NCBI GenBank assembly: GCA_963989385.1
Contig: OZ022511.1
Location: 6,324,001 to 6,388,000, forward strand
Source: Ctena decussata
Lineage: Eukaryota; Mollusca; Bivalvia; Lucinida; Lucinidae
DNA length: 64,000 bases
Reading direction: 5' to 3'
A program made the translations under genes and the position numbers. Under the pieces are notes generated by a model. The model had not been told where the DNA came from and did no database searches. It saw nothing but the letters and a program-made list of their open reading frames with translations. Positions 23,901 to 35,951 of this stretch are shown in pieces. Numbering within the stretch: position 1 is the first letter of the stretch; every line of letters begins with the position of its first letter.

Positions 23901-24335
23901 TAACATCTTATGTAATTTACAGGCAAAGGCTTAAGCCAAGCAGTCAGAGGGTTAACAGATGTTAGTCAACACCATTTTGACAGGACTTTCTGCAAATACT
24001 ACTTACTAGAGCTCCATTTTAGAGAAGGGAATTTGTTACCAGCTCTATACATACATGAAATGGGCTCTGATCAGTATTTACAACATGTAGATATTGGCAT
24101 TTCTGTTATATTGACGACAAAAAGGTGACGGAGGGTACCTTTACAAAAACGTGTCTACAACCCAAACGGACACATCCACAAGTAGAAGACAAGCTGATTC
24201 TGAAAGCTTACATTCATACCTTTAAAATGATACCATAAAACCTTTGTCCCCTCTGGGGTGCAGCCAAACGAAAATTTAGCTGGGTCATCTCAAGGACTAA
24301 CTGTCTTGCTGAGTTACCTCAAATTTTATGTACGT
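20946..24335. other. AT-rich intergenic or intronic DNA, no gene seen
   Basis: This is the quietest part of the window. There are no palindromes, no tandem arrays and no frame over 90 codons. A small duplication, TTATGTAATG(T/G)ATTTGGTTTG, is at 23354-23412. Confidence 0.5.
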
Positions 24336-24339
24336 ATGT

Positions 24340-24515
24340 ATTTATGTTTATATTTCTGTCTTAGATTCTGGTTTTTTAACAGTCTCTCATAGCTCTGTAT
24401 AGAGTTGCTCTTAACTCATTTTACCAAATGTAAATTTTTTATATTTGTAATCTGTAATTAGAGGTGAGACTTTAATAAAATATTTGAATTGAATTGAATT
24501 GAATATAAAACTTGA
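24340..24515 (+). mobile_element. Probable 3' end of a non-LTR retrotransposon
   Basis: The sequence CTTTAATAAAATATTTGAAT ends in (TTGAA)n. A polyadenylation-like AATAAA followed by a short microsatellite is the usual 3' end of CR1/L2-type LINEs. A similar end is at 44115-44232. No reverse transcriptase remains. Confidence 0.5.
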
Positions 24516-24519
24516 GTAC

Positions 24520-24606
24520 ATTCTCAAACTCAAAATAAAGCACACTAATTGGCTGCTTACATGCTCGGAAGCAGCCAATCAGTGTGCTTTATTTTGAGTT
24601 TGAGGT
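24520..24606. mobile_element. Short palindromic element
   Basis: TTCTCAAACTCAAAATAAAG paired with CTTTATTTTGAGTTTGAGGT encloses GCACACTAATTGGCTGCTT and its complement, giving a ~40-bp stem. Confidence 0.75.
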
Positions 24607-24774
24607 CATACCTCGAACCCTGGCTACTGAGGAGTGGTTTGTGAATTCTGCTATTTTCAGCATTTTAGTGGCTATGTCAATCCAGCCAATTCAAGAAGTA
24701 AGCACAAAAGTATGAGTCAGAAACTAATCCTAACATATTTCTATAAAAGACCTGTCATTATATCTGCTGTGCTA

Positions 24775-25100
24775 AGGCAATGAGAGCCAACTTTCAATTT
24801 TCCCACATAAAATCAAAAGCACATTTAATTTGCCGATTAGGCCCAAATTTCATCTGTAGCGTCCTTCGGATGGGGAATGACAGTTTATTTTTTTTAATGA
24901 AAACAAAACAAAACCGGCTCTTTAGTTTGGTTGCTATGGCAACTGAGAGCTCTGAGAGACCGCAATATTCACAGAACGCATTTTTCACACGTGTGTGATG
25001 AATACGGTCATATTCTTCACATTTTGCGAGTGTGACAATTGCGTTCGGATTTTGTAGCGATTTTTAATAGAAACGCACTTTTCACACATACGGCAAGGAA
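24775..25100 (-). repeat. Dispersed repeat shared with 30895-31425
   Basis: GAGACCGCAATATTCACAGA ACGCATTTTTCACACGTGTG is the inverse of a segment at about 30950-31010. The TGCTAAGGCAATGAGAGCC region resembles 31020-31070 complemented. Confidence 0.6.
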
Positions 25101-25829
25101 GGTATGAGAATGGATGATTTGTTTTCCCTTTCCAACTACAACTATGAGTTTGAACCCCAACTGTTCTGAGCCTTCGGCTCTCAGGGAGTTTACATTGTCA
25201 ACATATCTAAACTTGGATTTCGATTGTTTATGGTTTACTTTAAGCTGGTGTAGATCATCTGATTAAATTTGAGGCCCATTTTGTAAATATATGACTGAAC
25301 TATGCCTTATTGTCGACTTTGGCATTTTCCAACTTTTTCTGCATGCTTTATATTTGTACCAAGTTTCCTTGAACTAAGTTACCTTTTAAAGACACATTTT
25401 TTTTCTTTAAGAAAATGGGGTGGCACAATTTGATCAACCACAATAAACAGTACTTAGGGCTATACTTCACATCAAAGGCTTATCTTATCTGCATGATTAT
25501 GAGGGGATTAGCCAGTAATAAAACTGTACGAGGGGCCTAATATGGGGAAACTGCTATTATCCTATTTACGCATCTACTTTGAGAAAAACTAAGTAGATAA
25601 GGTAAAAACAAGTTATTAATTCATGATAAACGAAACCTGTATTTTAAATATTAATTATATTTTTTTCTGATCTGATATAAACTAGTGGATGAACATTTTT
25701 TTTTATTTTGTTTATTATTTGATACATTTAATGCAAATAAAAATATGTTTAATTGTCTTGAAGTTTAACATTTTAAAAGTTTTGGCATTTTAAAACATTA
25801 AAATGTTTTTCTGTGAAAAGCAAAAATTA

Positions 25830-26640
25830 AGACTAATCAGTCTGTGCAGATGAGCATTCTGTTTCAAATACTCTTGGATGATACTTTTTTTTATTTGACC
25901 AGTTTATTTATTAAAATCAGTTGTTACATCTGTGTAGGCTGATCAAGGTCTTCATTTTTGCTGTTTAACTATGCTGATTGATTTGAATACAAACAGTAAA
26001 TATTCAGATCACACATGCATAGACTTATCAGGGTCCTTTTCGCTGTTTAGCTGTGCAGGCTGATATGAATACTCACTGCTGACAAAACTGTTATGAGAAC
26101 ATATAATATTCAAATCAGTCGTGACAGCTTTGTAGATTGACCAGGGGCCGTATTCATAAAGCCACTTAATAAGTCGTTGCTATGCGGTTGCTAAGGCTAA
26201 ATATCTATAAAGGAGATTCCCTACAACTATGAAATTTGGTCTGGAGGAACAGTCTTTGTAAGACTGTTCCTCCAGAGCAAATTTCATAGTTGTAGGGAAT
26301 CTCCTTCAAAGAAATTTAGCCTTAGCAACAGCATAGCAACCACTTAAGTCGTTTTATGAATACGGCCCCTGGGTCTTCATTTCTGTGTTTAAAATTTCAA
26401 GAAACGACAGACTACTCTTGTGAACAGTAAATATTCAAACGAGCCGTCATGGTGTGTAGACTGATCTGGATTTTCATTTTCTGAGCAGTAGATATTCAAA
26501 TCAGCCATCGCATTTGTGTAGACTGATCTGGATTATCAGTTTTGCTGTTTTAAATTTCCAGGTACCTCATACTGTTCATGCAAACAGGGAAGGCACTGAT
26601 GAGACTGCATAGACTGATCAAAGTCCTCTGTGTGCACGAA
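25830..26640. repeat. Degenerate ~100-bp tandem repeat interrupted by a MITE
   Basis: Units share GTGTAGACTGATCTGGAT-type and ACAGTAAATATTCAAATCAG-type blocks with TTCATTTTTGCTGTTTAA. At least five units are visible. The array is split by the MITE at 26152-26368. Confidence 0.7.
26152..26368. mobile_element. Palindromic MITE, family B (GGGGCCGTATTCATAAA ends)
   Basis: The arms begin GGGGCCGTATTCATAAAG and end in the complement. The centre is GGAGGAACAGTC / GACTGTTCCTCC with GGAGATTCCCTACAACTATG arms. Copies are at 37130-37346 and 49430-49714. Confidence 0.9.
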
Positions 26641-26649
26641 TGTTATAAT

Positions 26650-27164
26650 GTACGAGTACCTATTTACATGACCCTATTTATATAATCTCTTCCTATAAAA
26701 ACATATTAAGTCTTTTGGCAATCATGGTATTTTTTACATAGTTTTATGTGGTCTTCAACAACACAGTCTGATCCAATTATAATTTGCTCATAACCATCTT
26801 TTCGCTTTTCCTTTGATAGCTGATTTCCTTTATTTGGCCCCTACCTGTACTTCAGCCACAAGTCTCCCAGGAGGTCTTATCGCTGGGCAGCATGTTTCAA
26901 TAAACAGTCATTAGGGTATTATGCAATCAAAAATGTGTCTTTAAATTTATAAAGCGGAAACGATTTGTGACGGACAGACAGGCAGACAACTATGGGAAAA
27001 CGATATGTCTTCCCTCCCATTTCTACCCAGATATAGATGTCCAAGTTACAAGTTTCAAGTTTATTTGATCATCTCTTGTTTACATGTACACAACAAATAG
27101 TATTTTAACAAGAGAATCAACAATAACATTCATACAATATGTTCTAAAAAGTTAGAAACTTTGG
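26650..27164. other. No gene seen; possible LINE 3' end on minus
   Basis: CAAGTTTCAAGTTTATTTGA at 27055-27075 looks like an inverted LINE tail. The rest is unremarkable. Confidence 0.35.
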
Positions 27165-27610
27165 AAGCAATGAACACACCAAAGAATAGAAAATAGCAGA
27201 CTCGGTTTAATTGAGTCTGTTCATGACTAATAATAAAATGTGCGACAAAAGCCCCTAGCACCGGCTTAATCGGAACTCTGTTTTCAAAATTACTCAAATA
27301 AACTCAATGATCCCAAAGGACCAGAAACTATAATCTGCACTATGCTGATATACGGGGAGATGTTTTACGGCCGCCACACGGCACTAACACCAGCTGCAGT
27401 AAAGATAAATAGGTTTTGAAAAGTAAGATCATTTGGAAGCAAGAAACACACCAAAGAATAGAAAATAGCAAACTCGGTTTAATTGAGTCTACACCAGCCA
27501 CGCCCCCCCCCCCCCTAGCACCGGCTTAAGCGGAACTCTATTTTAAAAATTACTCAGGTGAACTAAATGATCCCAAAGGACCAGAAAATATAATCTGCAC
27601 TATGATGATG
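27165..27610 (+). repeat. Dispersed repeat J, two tandem copies
   Basis: Both 27165-27350 and 27425-27610 contain ACACCAAAGAATAGAAAATA, CTCGGTTTAATTGAGTCT, CGGAACTCT and CCCAAAGGACCAGAAA, matching 14935-15205. The period is about 255 bp. A C-run of 14 lies at 27505-27518. Confidence 0.75.
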
Positions 27611-28120
27611 TACAGGGAGACGTTTTAGGCCGCCACACAGCACAAACACCAGCTGCAGTGAAGAAAAATATGAACACGCAACTGAATATACCAATACCTT
27701 TAATTTTGATGCGGCGTAAAGGACTGTTATGAGGCTTCCTCCAATTTAATTTATCGGAAATGCCTAATATTGCACAGTAATACCGCAAGGTCTCCTCCCG
27801 CTGGATTATGGCACCGCTAAACAGTTAGTACTAGAACCTGTGCACTACAGCCTACGTCATCAGCATACATGTGAATTAAAACAAACAAGGTAAAGGTTTT
27901 CCAGTCTTGTGGTCGTAGGGACAGTAATTGTTGGAGCCTACACCATCTTAGGCACAGGTTGTGAAAGAAGAAACCTATTCCTCTCCTTTCGTAGCCTTTA
28001 ACCTTCCCTGATTCGGAACAAGTACCCATTTACTGCTGGGATGACAGAGTCAATGTTTCAGTCGTGACCCGGCTGGCGACTCTCGAACCTGCAACCTTCT
28101 TCGCGAAAGAGCAGGACAAA
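27611..28120. other. No gene assigned
   Basis: Short frames only. Near 28060 CCCGGCTGGCGACTCTCGAACC resembles a decayed tRNA-SINE B-box region on the minus strand, but I do not call it. Confidence 0.3.
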
Positions 28121-28121
28121 A

Positions 28122-30682
28122 GGGGGGGGGGTATCAATAAGGTGGGTTTTCTGCATACTACCAAAGTTTTATTTTTTTAACTGATGGTATACATCAGTGT
28201 GTGTAGTTTATTGAACTATATGTGGCTTTGGTCGGAAAGCCCTTGTTACTAAGCTATAGGTCCACAGAAGTGGGTGGGGTAATTCAACATGGTTTTAGCT
28301 GGTCTTGTAAAAATGGTCTCATTTGGTAGAAGAGTGCAACAAACAGACAGTGTTTGATAAAATGATTAACGGAACATCTTAAATGTATTTGCATGTCATT
28401 TTATTAGGTTTAATATGAACATATGTGGTCAGAAAAGACCTCCTTTGACATTAAACATTTTTTGATATTTTTGTCCTCTATTTTCAATATTTCTTGGCAT
28501 CATTGCTAAATAAACTGACTAGTTATCATCAAACTCATGTCAAGGAAGCATCTTGACTAGTACCATTGGATGATGTGACAAGAATTTTACAATGACCTAG
28601 TTTTCATGGTTGACTGAACACATAAACTTGCTTAGAAGATGGTTATATTCAGTTTTATTACCTAGAATTACGAAACTTATGTCAAATTAATATCTTAACT
28701 GCTATATTATGCGTCACACCCACGCAACTAAAGGTGAGAGAATACATACTGGCTTCACGTCACATGATCAACATGGCCACAATGCCCATATATGGTAAAA
28801 ACCTTTAAAAATCTTCTTGTTAAAAAAAAAAGTTGACCAATGGCCTCTGGACTTGGTAAGCAGCATCAGGTACTCAAGTTCTTCCAAGATTGTTCAAATG
28901 ATGACCTTGGATTGACCTTGACCTTTTTTTACGGCAAAGTCAAATATTGGAAAACGCTAGAACGTAATATTTCATGGGAAGTTTTGAGGATTTTGGCTTA
29001 AAAATTGGTATATACGATTGACTTAATGACATGGCCACAATGCCCTTATATGGTAAAACCTCTAAAAATCTTCTTCCTAATAACCAGTTGACCAATGGCC
29101 TTGAGACTTCGTAAGTAGCACCAGGTTCTCAAGTTCTTCCAAGATTGTTCAATGATGACTTTGAATTGACCTAGACCTTTTTTACGGCACGGTCAAATAT
29201 TGGAAAATGCTAGAACATAAGATTTCATGGGAAGTTTTGAAGATTTGCTTAAAAATTGGTATATACAGTTGTCTTAATGAGATCATGAAGACTTATGAGT
29301 ACAAGAGGTCAAGGTCATTCTTTGACCTTTGACCCATGTCTCTCATATTTTGACGTTTTCAGACATTTCCTCGAAAGCCAAAGGGCCAATAGTTATTGTA
29401 AACACATTTCATATAGAGCCTCCAGGGGTTGATTGAACGAAATTCGTTCAACCGGTGGTCCAGGTCACATGACCAACGTGGCCGCCATACCCATTTATGG
29501 TATAAACCTTTAATATTTTTCTTCTCCAGAACCAATTTACCTATGGCCTTGAAACTTGGTAAGTAGGATGGAGTACTAGAGTACTACCAAGACTGTTCAT
29601 ATGATGACCTTGGGTTTATCTTGACCTTGTTTGCGGCATGGTTAAATATGGGAAAATGCTAGAACATATGATTTCATGGTTCTTAAGAAGAAGATTTTTT
29701 AAAGGTTTTCACCATATATGGGCATTGTGGCTATGTTGTGGCCATGTCATTAAGTCAACTGTATATACCAATTTGTAAGCTAAAATCTTCAAAACTTCCT
29801 ATGAAATCTTACGTTCTAGCTTTCTCCAATATTTGACCTTGCCGCAGAAAAAGGTCAAGATCAATCCAAGGTCATCATTTGAACAATCTTGGAAGAACTT
29901 GAGTACCTGATGCTACCTACCAAGTCTCAAGGCCATTGGTCAACTGGTTGTTTAACAAGAAGATTTTTAAAGTTTTTTTTTACCATATTTGGGCATTGTG
30001 GCGATGTTTATCATGTGACGTGAAGCCAGTTTGTATTCTCTCGCCTTTAGTGGCAGTGGTGTGGGGCATAGTATAACATTTAAGATATTAATTGACTAAA
30101 GTTTCGTAATTTTAGGTCATAAAATTGAATATAACCACCATCTAAGCAAGTTTATGTGTTCAGTCAACCATGAAAACTAGGTCATTGTGAAATTCAGGTC
30201 ACATCATCAAATGGTACTGGTCAACGTGCTTCCTAGACATGAGTTTGATGATGACTGGTCAGTTTTTTTAGCTTTGATGCCAAGAAATATTGAAAATAGA
30301 GGACAAAAATATAAAAAAAATGCTGAATGTCAAAGGAAGTCTTTTTTGACCACATATGTTCAAATTAAACCAAATAAAAGGATATGGAAATACATTCTAG
30401 ATGTTCTGTTAATCATTTTATCAAACACTGTCTGTCTGTTGTGCACTTCTACCAAATGAGACCATTTTTACAAGACCAGCTAAAACCATGTTGAATTACC
30501 CCACCCACTTCTGTGGACCCATAGCTCAGTCACTAGGGCTTTCCAACCAAAGTCACATGTCACATATGGTTCAATAAACTAGAAGCACTGGAGTATACCG
30601 TCAGTTAAAAAAAATAAAACTTTGGTAGGATGCAGAAAACCCACCTTATTGATACCCCTCCCCCCCCCCCCCCCCCCCCCCC
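28122..30682. mobile_element. Long palindromic element with poly-G / poly-C ends
   Basis: The left edge is a G-run, then GTATCAATAAGGTGGGTTTT. The right edge is the complement AAAACCCACCTTATTGATAC followed by a ~22-base C-run. Arms of roughly 950-1100 bp match with mismatches (for example CAGAAGTGGGTGGGGTAATT with its complement at 30490). An inner ~250-bp segment (CACATGATCAACATGGCCAC ... ACCTTGACC) is tandemly repeated toward the centre. GACCTTGACCTT motifs recur. No coding capacity is seen. The structural twin is 58140-59862. Confidence 0.8.
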
Positions 30683-30700
30683 ACACACACACACCCTTTC
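30683..30700. repeat. (AC)n microsatellite next to the C-run
   Basis: ACACACACACAC directly follows the poly-C end of the palindromic element. The same C-run plus CA arrangement is seen at 1630-1672 and 48182-48212. Confidence 0.7.
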
Positions 30701-30894
30701 TATTTTTCTTTTTGTTTACTCTGCCGTTTTCCCTCCACTATAACTTTCATAATTTCAGGGTTATAAAAAATTCAAGAAGTGAAAATTGCGTTTTTGTGAT
30801 ATTTTGTCATATGTTGGGGGTGTTGCACGCTTTCGGAAATTTACGATTTCATGGTATATATCAAACGCAAATGTCACAGATATGTGAAAAATGC

Positions 30895-31425
30895 ATTCAA
30901 AATATGTGAAAAATGCGACCGGATTTGTCACACGTGTGAAAAACGCGACCGGAATTTTCACACATGTGAAAAAATGCGTTCTGTGAATATTGCGGTCTCA
31001 CAGAGCTCTCATAAACTTATAATGCAATGGGGGAAAATTGAAAAAAAGGCATTTTCTGCCAAGCCATTGTAGATATTTGACAAGACTTTTAAAGAAATGT
31101 TCTTTTAGAAGTCGTCAGTCTGCTATAAGGTTTTTTGACCAACTATTCATTTTTATGGGTTGCCATGGAAACCAAAATGCTAAAAAAATGAAGAAAGAAA
31201 AAAACTTAAAAAATTATCTCTTTAGAACCACATGCTATACGAGAATGAGAGTCCATAAAAATATTCATCATTCATCATATAAGCTTTTACAGACTTTTTT
31301 TTTATGAAAATCAGCTATTTAGCTTCCTAGAGTTTCTATAGACTTACAATGGGGAAATTGAAAAATGACATCTACGCCAAGCCACTGCAGATATTTTTGC
31401 AAAACTTTTATAGAAATCTTCTCTG
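30895..31425 (+). repeat. Tandemly duplicated dispersed repeat
   Basis: CTTATAATGCAATGGGGGAA ... GCCAAGCCATTGTAGATATT at about 31015-31100 recurs at about 31335-31425 (GACTTACAATGGGGAAATTG, GCCAAGCCACTGCAGATATT). A (GTGAAAAA-GCG) motif is repeated three times at 30880-30980. Confidence 0.65.
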
Positions 31426-31430
31426 TCATA

Positions 31431-32113
31431 GTGGAGACGATCTCAGTTAAGCTGGGCCATTAGCTATTAATTTTGTCCTTCGTATTGCCTTCCTTTAAAT
31501 TGCAAAATAACGGTCCTGTTTACCCTCTGACACGTTGCCTTCTGTCTAAAGAAGTAGATAAAAGTACCACGACATGCATGCGTTTTGTTAGACATTTTTA
31601 ACACTGGTTCGAATAATGATACCCTGGTTTAAAATGCGACGTTTTTAAATGTCGCAATATTGCCGTTGCATAGATATGAACCTACGTCACAACGTCACTT
31701 TTACAACGTTTTGAAAGCGTTGACGTCATTTGATTTTGCAGCGCTTCATAGAAAACCCCTTTCTTCCAAAAAAGCAAAGAAAAACATTTTAAACTGAAGC
31801 CAGCCAAAATAATCAAATGTCAGTAGATAAGTAAATGTGCAATGCTACGCATGTCAAAGAAATCGTATGCGACATCGTCCTTCAACGTATCTAAATAACG
31901 TCATAAAATACGCCATTTCTAATTGTTAGGGTATGTCTCTAAACATGGTTGGTATTCCATAATCTAAAACTATTATCTGAAAATATTTTACAGCTTTGAA
32001 GCAGATATAATGAACATTATGGTAGTGATTTTTTCTTGAATTCTGGCATGGTTGTATATATGGCCATTTTTGTCCGCGAATGGCCCAGCTTAACTGAGAA
32101 CGTCTCAGTGATG
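31431..32113. mobile_element. Terminal-inverted-repeat element, ends uncertain
   Basis: TCTCAGTTAAGCTGGGCCAT near the left edge pairs with ATGGCCCAGCTTAACTGAGA near the right. The outermost bases differ (GTGGAGACG against CACTGAGACG), so exact ends and target duplication cannot be set. Confidence 0.65.
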
Positions 32114-32270
32114 TTATGCCCACTGATCAAAATGCAAAAATAGAAAAAAAAAAACACAAAAAAAACAAAAAAAAAAAAACAAATTTACTTTGATTTTTAC
32201 TCTCGTCTATCCCATCTTTCTTTTTCATTGAAGAAAGCTTGCCATGGGCAGGTAACTTTCAAGCGGGCAC

Positions 32271-32353
32271 ATGAGGTCGAAACGCCGTCTTACAGACGTC
32301 ACTGCGACGTCATTACGTCGCATCGACGTCAATACATCATTTCAACGTCATGT
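32271..32353. repeat. Cluster of ACGTC motifs
   Basis: At least seven ACGTC/GACGT motifs occur in about 80 bp (GACGTCACTGCGACGTCATT). It could be a degenerate minisatellite or a cluster of CRE-like sites. Confidence 0.45.
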
Positions 32354-32453
32354 GCCTGTTGGGTTAAACATTAAGTCTTCGTTCTTTAAGACACTTGGTC
32401 TCATTACATTAAATGCATTTTTGAAGTTAAATATAACTACATGTATCCCAAAG

Positions 32454-32759
32454 CACAGGGTATAAACCAGTCCGCCAATTTTCGCTTCCTGCAGAGACTG
32501 TCCATCATATTTGGCTTCCGCCAGACTGTCCGCGATCTCTTGCTTCCTGCTGAAACTTCTGTACATGATGAATAGCTTCCTCAAGAGACTGTCCGCGTGA
32601 TTCTGCCTCCTGCCGAGGCACTCGGCAGGAAGCAGAGTCATGCGGACAGCCTCTCTGCAGGAAGCAATTAAGAGATCGCAGAAAGTCTCGGCGGAAGCCA
32701 AATATAATGGGGCAGTCTCTGTAGGAAGTCAAAATTGGCGGACTGGTTTATACCCTGTG
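32454..32759. mobile_element. Palindromic transposon, 5-bp TSD (CAAAG), CACAGGGTATAAACC ends
   Basis: The ends CACAGGGTATAAACCAGTCC and complement are bounded by CAAAG at 32449-32453 and CAAAG at 32760-32764. The 306-bp interior folds entirely, with a recurring CTTCCTGC-GAGACTGTCC sub-repeat and a central CTGCCGAGGCACTCGGCAG hairpin. Confidence 0.88.
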
Positions 32760-32914
32760 CAAAGGAAAGAGACACGATATTAATCATTTAAAAATGGCCA
32801 TAATCAGTAAAGAGCAGATAACTCATGAAGTGGTCAAGCTGAAATCTTTGTTTAAAAGTTGTACGCGACACATTGGCTATGGCTACGTTCGAGGTTCTGC
32901 CAATTATGAAATAG

Positions 32915-33062
32915 GCGATTTTGCCAATGGTGCCATCGGTTGCACAATGGTACCATTGGTGACCGTAGGACCCTGAAAGTATCGGCAGCCAAAAGTGTCA
33001 TTGGTACTATTGGTAGAGCAAATGGTACCATTGGTAGAGCCAATAGCACCATTGCAGAGCCC
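32915..33062. repeat. CCATTGGTAGAG-type minisatellite, left part
   Basis: Repeats of GGTACCATTGGTAGAGC with variants. The same repeat, same orientation, continues at 36885-36990 on the far side of the 33157-36785 element. This suggests one array split by the insertion, though about 95 and 100 bp of other sequence lie between. Confidence 0.65.
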
Positions 33063-33666
33063 AAATTTTTCTGTAATTAGATTTGTTTGTTATTCTAATT
33101 TGCTTTCATATTTTCGGGGGAAAATATTTATCCTCCAGTTTCAACTCTAGCGTTTACACGGGTGGTAAACCTAGGAACTACCACGAAATTGTGTTAACGT
33201 AATTTTGTTCCCAAGCCACATACGGGACATAACGAGATAGTTTCCAGGCCGAAAAATTGATAAACAAAGGTTGGTGTCATTTTGGTTTTTGTTTTATTTT
33301 ACTACTAAGAACGAACAATGGTGAAATCGGCCAATATGTTTCCGTGTAAATATGTCTCAGCGTCCCCTCTAGCCCTAAATTTTATATGAAAAGTTATTTT
33401 CTTTCTTTAGATTTTTGTTTCCCAACTGAGCATCGGACCAACTTTCTCCAACGTACAGTGCCAGTTCGAAGGATTTTAGCCCGTATCTGTCAAATTAAAT
33501 TGAATGTGATATTATTTGCCGTTGAAAATGATAAAAAGACCCTTAATGGACGTTTCTACACCGAAAAAAAAAATCCGAGCGTTTACTCGTAAAATATTCA
33601 TGCCCCGTTTGTCCTGTGTGGCAGTTTCCAGCGCATCGTGGTTGTTAAAATGCTATCGTGGTAGTT

Positions 33667-33925
33667 TACCTCTAGGCACAACCTCTTAGAATATCCTTCA
33701 GTCAAGGTTACTATTTTTAGAAACACCAATACTTAATTGGCTCTAAAACCTTATTGTAACTTCCAAAGTGCAATTTTATAGTCTTTATGCTAAATTCACA
33801 GCTATAGCTAATATTTGGTGATACAATCTATCATCATGGATACTTATTCACTGTTTGTTTAAAGGATCAAATTTTAGGTCTTCCTGTCTAAAATTGTTCC
33901 AAAGTGTAGTTTATTCTCTAAGGTA
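33667..33925. mobile_element. 259-bp insertion in the left arm, proven by an empty site
   Basis: The left arm reads GTGGTAGTT, the insert, then AGTTGCCAAGAC. The right arm reads uninterrupted GTGGTAGTTGCCAAGAC (complement, near 36285). The insert is flanked by AGTT duplications (33663-33666 and 33926-33929) and starts TACCTCTAGG against TACCTTAGAG at its other end. Confidence 0.8.
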
Positions 33926-33994
33926 AGTTGCCAAGACTATGTAGTAGTTCCCATCAACAGATTTTCCGCTCGTTTAAGAATCGCCAATACTAGC

Positions 33995-34289
33995 GCACCT
34001 ATCAATATTCCCCCCCCCCCCCGGGGGGGGGGATACCATGGGGATTAGACAGCCAAAAAATCCCAACCCATGGGAATTAGATAGAACACCTAAAAATGGG
34101 GTTGGGACATTTGATACTTTTCTGGAAGTTCTAAATTAGATTTTATAACAAATTTGATGGCCCACCAAAGGAATTTGTGACACCACATATTTGCTTATGG
34201 GTAGGGAATTGGAGCGAAAGTTTTCAAAATTGTCTTATTCCCCATGGGTATCCCGCCGCTTCCCTCTGGGGGAAAACATTGATAGGTGC
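33995..34289. mobile_element. Small inverted-repeat element with C/G homopolymer ends
   Basis: GCACCTATCAATATTCCCC and GGGGGAAAACATTGATAGGTGC are inverted. Next to them are a C14-G9 run at 34011-34032 and GATACCATGGGGATTAGA, whose partner lies at 34240-34255 (CCCCATGGGTATC). Confidence 0.7.
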
Positions 34290-34548
34290 ATTGGGACCAG
34301 TCGTGACTCAATTTTATAATTGATATGCGTTTCACTGAGAGAAATAATACCCATAAAACTAAGAGCTTATACAGTTGTAAGAAGCAGCCCCTTATCAAAA
34401 TGTGGTCTGTCAAATTATTTGCTCGTTTAAAAACATGTTTACAACCGTTTTCATAACTTCGTATTTTCCTGTTTTGGCATCGTCTGATTATAATGTCTGC
34501 TTGTGGTCACTTATTTTTTCCATAGTACAGTAGAAGAGAATTTACCTA

Positions 34549-35240
34549 TCGCATTTGTTTCCACATTAGACATTTGTACCCCGATTGGGGGAGGTAAAAT
34601 GGCTATTTTGGGTATTTTCAGACATCTGTGCAAAAAGTTAATGAAGTGAGAATACCTGCTGAAAAAGGACAAAATTATTCAAACTTTTACCGTTCAGATT
34701 TTTTAATGCTTTATTTCTCAAGTTATGATTTTCAAACAATTATGACCCCAAACGGGATGTAATTTGACATATTAGTCACCGATTGGGGTCATTTGATGTA
34801 CTATATACTATTAAAGCCACATGAAAACTAGGGTATTTGCAGCTGACAATTACTGATCCTTAACATAGACATACAAAAAGTACATAGACATGGGGCCAAA
34901 ATCTCAATTTCATAATAATCAAGATTATTATCTGTCTATGTTTTACAATCAACTTCGTTTCTGACTTAAAGTCATTTAATTTTTTGATACTTCATGTCAA
35001 ATAATCAAGTTAACCCTGATTGGGAACCAAATCTTTTGAAACAGTACAACTCGAGAACTTTAACATTTAAAAAAATCTGAACGGTGAAAATTTTGATAAA
35101 GATGTCTGTTTTGTGCAGGTTTTCTCATGTTCAACGTATAATCACGGATGCAATTTTCTGAAAATACCCAAAAATAGCCAATTTACCACCCCCATCGGGG
35201 TGAAAATGTCTAAATATGGAAACAAATGTGACAGGTTAAT
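34549..35240. mobile_element. Palindromic element (GCATTTGTTTCCA / ACCCCGATTGGGG)
   Basis: Inverted arms of at least 250 bp: CATTTGTTTCCACATTAGAC, TACCCCGATTGGGGGAGGT and TGGCTATTTTGGGTATTTTC each have complements at 35150-35235. CCGATTGGGG recurs in several inner positions. Exact ends are uncertain. Confidence 0.75.
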
Positions 35241-35327
35241 TTGACCGCAAACGGGGGATTCTAAGACTACTGGCCCAAAGTATTGTCAGTATTTGCGCTT
35301 CAGAAAAAGGGGGATATCCTCGGGTTG

Positions 35328-35951
35328 CGCGCCGTCGAAATATCGCAAACCACCCCAAACCACCGCAAACCACCCCAAACCACCGCAAACCACCTTTTTT
35401 TTTTATATATGATAACAATGAAAAAGGTTGAAAATGGATGTGAAAGTGCTAGAATAAGAGCACCTCTGACACTACGATTCGCTAGTATTGGTATTGAGGG
35501 TGATGGAAAATTATAGGCGGACGAGACTGATATTACATCTATAGATAATGAGATAGCTATAGATCAAGAAAGATGGTATAAAGTATGGTAGGTTGTTAAT
35601 ATTTTACAATTTGAACTTCATAACCCAGGGAGAGGGGGTACTCTGAATATAAGTATATAAAAAATCTTAACTTTAGGCTAAAGTGACAGGACGAAATTAA
35701 ACCAGTGTTTTGTTAACCGAAAATAGAACACTTATGCCTATTACATATCAAGTAATACATTTTCATAGTGGTTTGCGGTGATCGGGGTGGTGATGCTGCT
35801 TATGGTAAAATCATTACGTTGATCACCCAAAACGTTATGCCAGAGCATATTCTATATCCTCCTCATATCAGGAAACCTATTTCAAAAGTGGTTTGCGGTG
35901 GTTTGGGGTGGTTTGCGGTGGTTTGCAGTGGTTTGCGGTAATTCGATGGTC
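35328..35951. mobile_element. Mutator-like element with 10-bp TSD and repetitive termini
   Basis: Flanked by the direct repeat CCTCGGGTTG at 35318-35327 and 35952-35961. The ends pair as GCCGTCGAAATATCGCAAAC against ACCATCGAATTACCGCAAAC. Behind them the termini consist of alternating ACCGCAAACC and ACCCCAAACC units in inverted orientation (35341-35393 and 35889-35940). A 9-10 bp target duplication is typical of the Mutator superfamily. No transposase. Confidence 0.8.

Noticed and set aside
31431..32113. Seventh member of the CAC / 5-bp TSD set
   Set aside because: One end reads CACTGAGACG but the other has GTGGAGACG, and no matching 5-bp flanks could be found.
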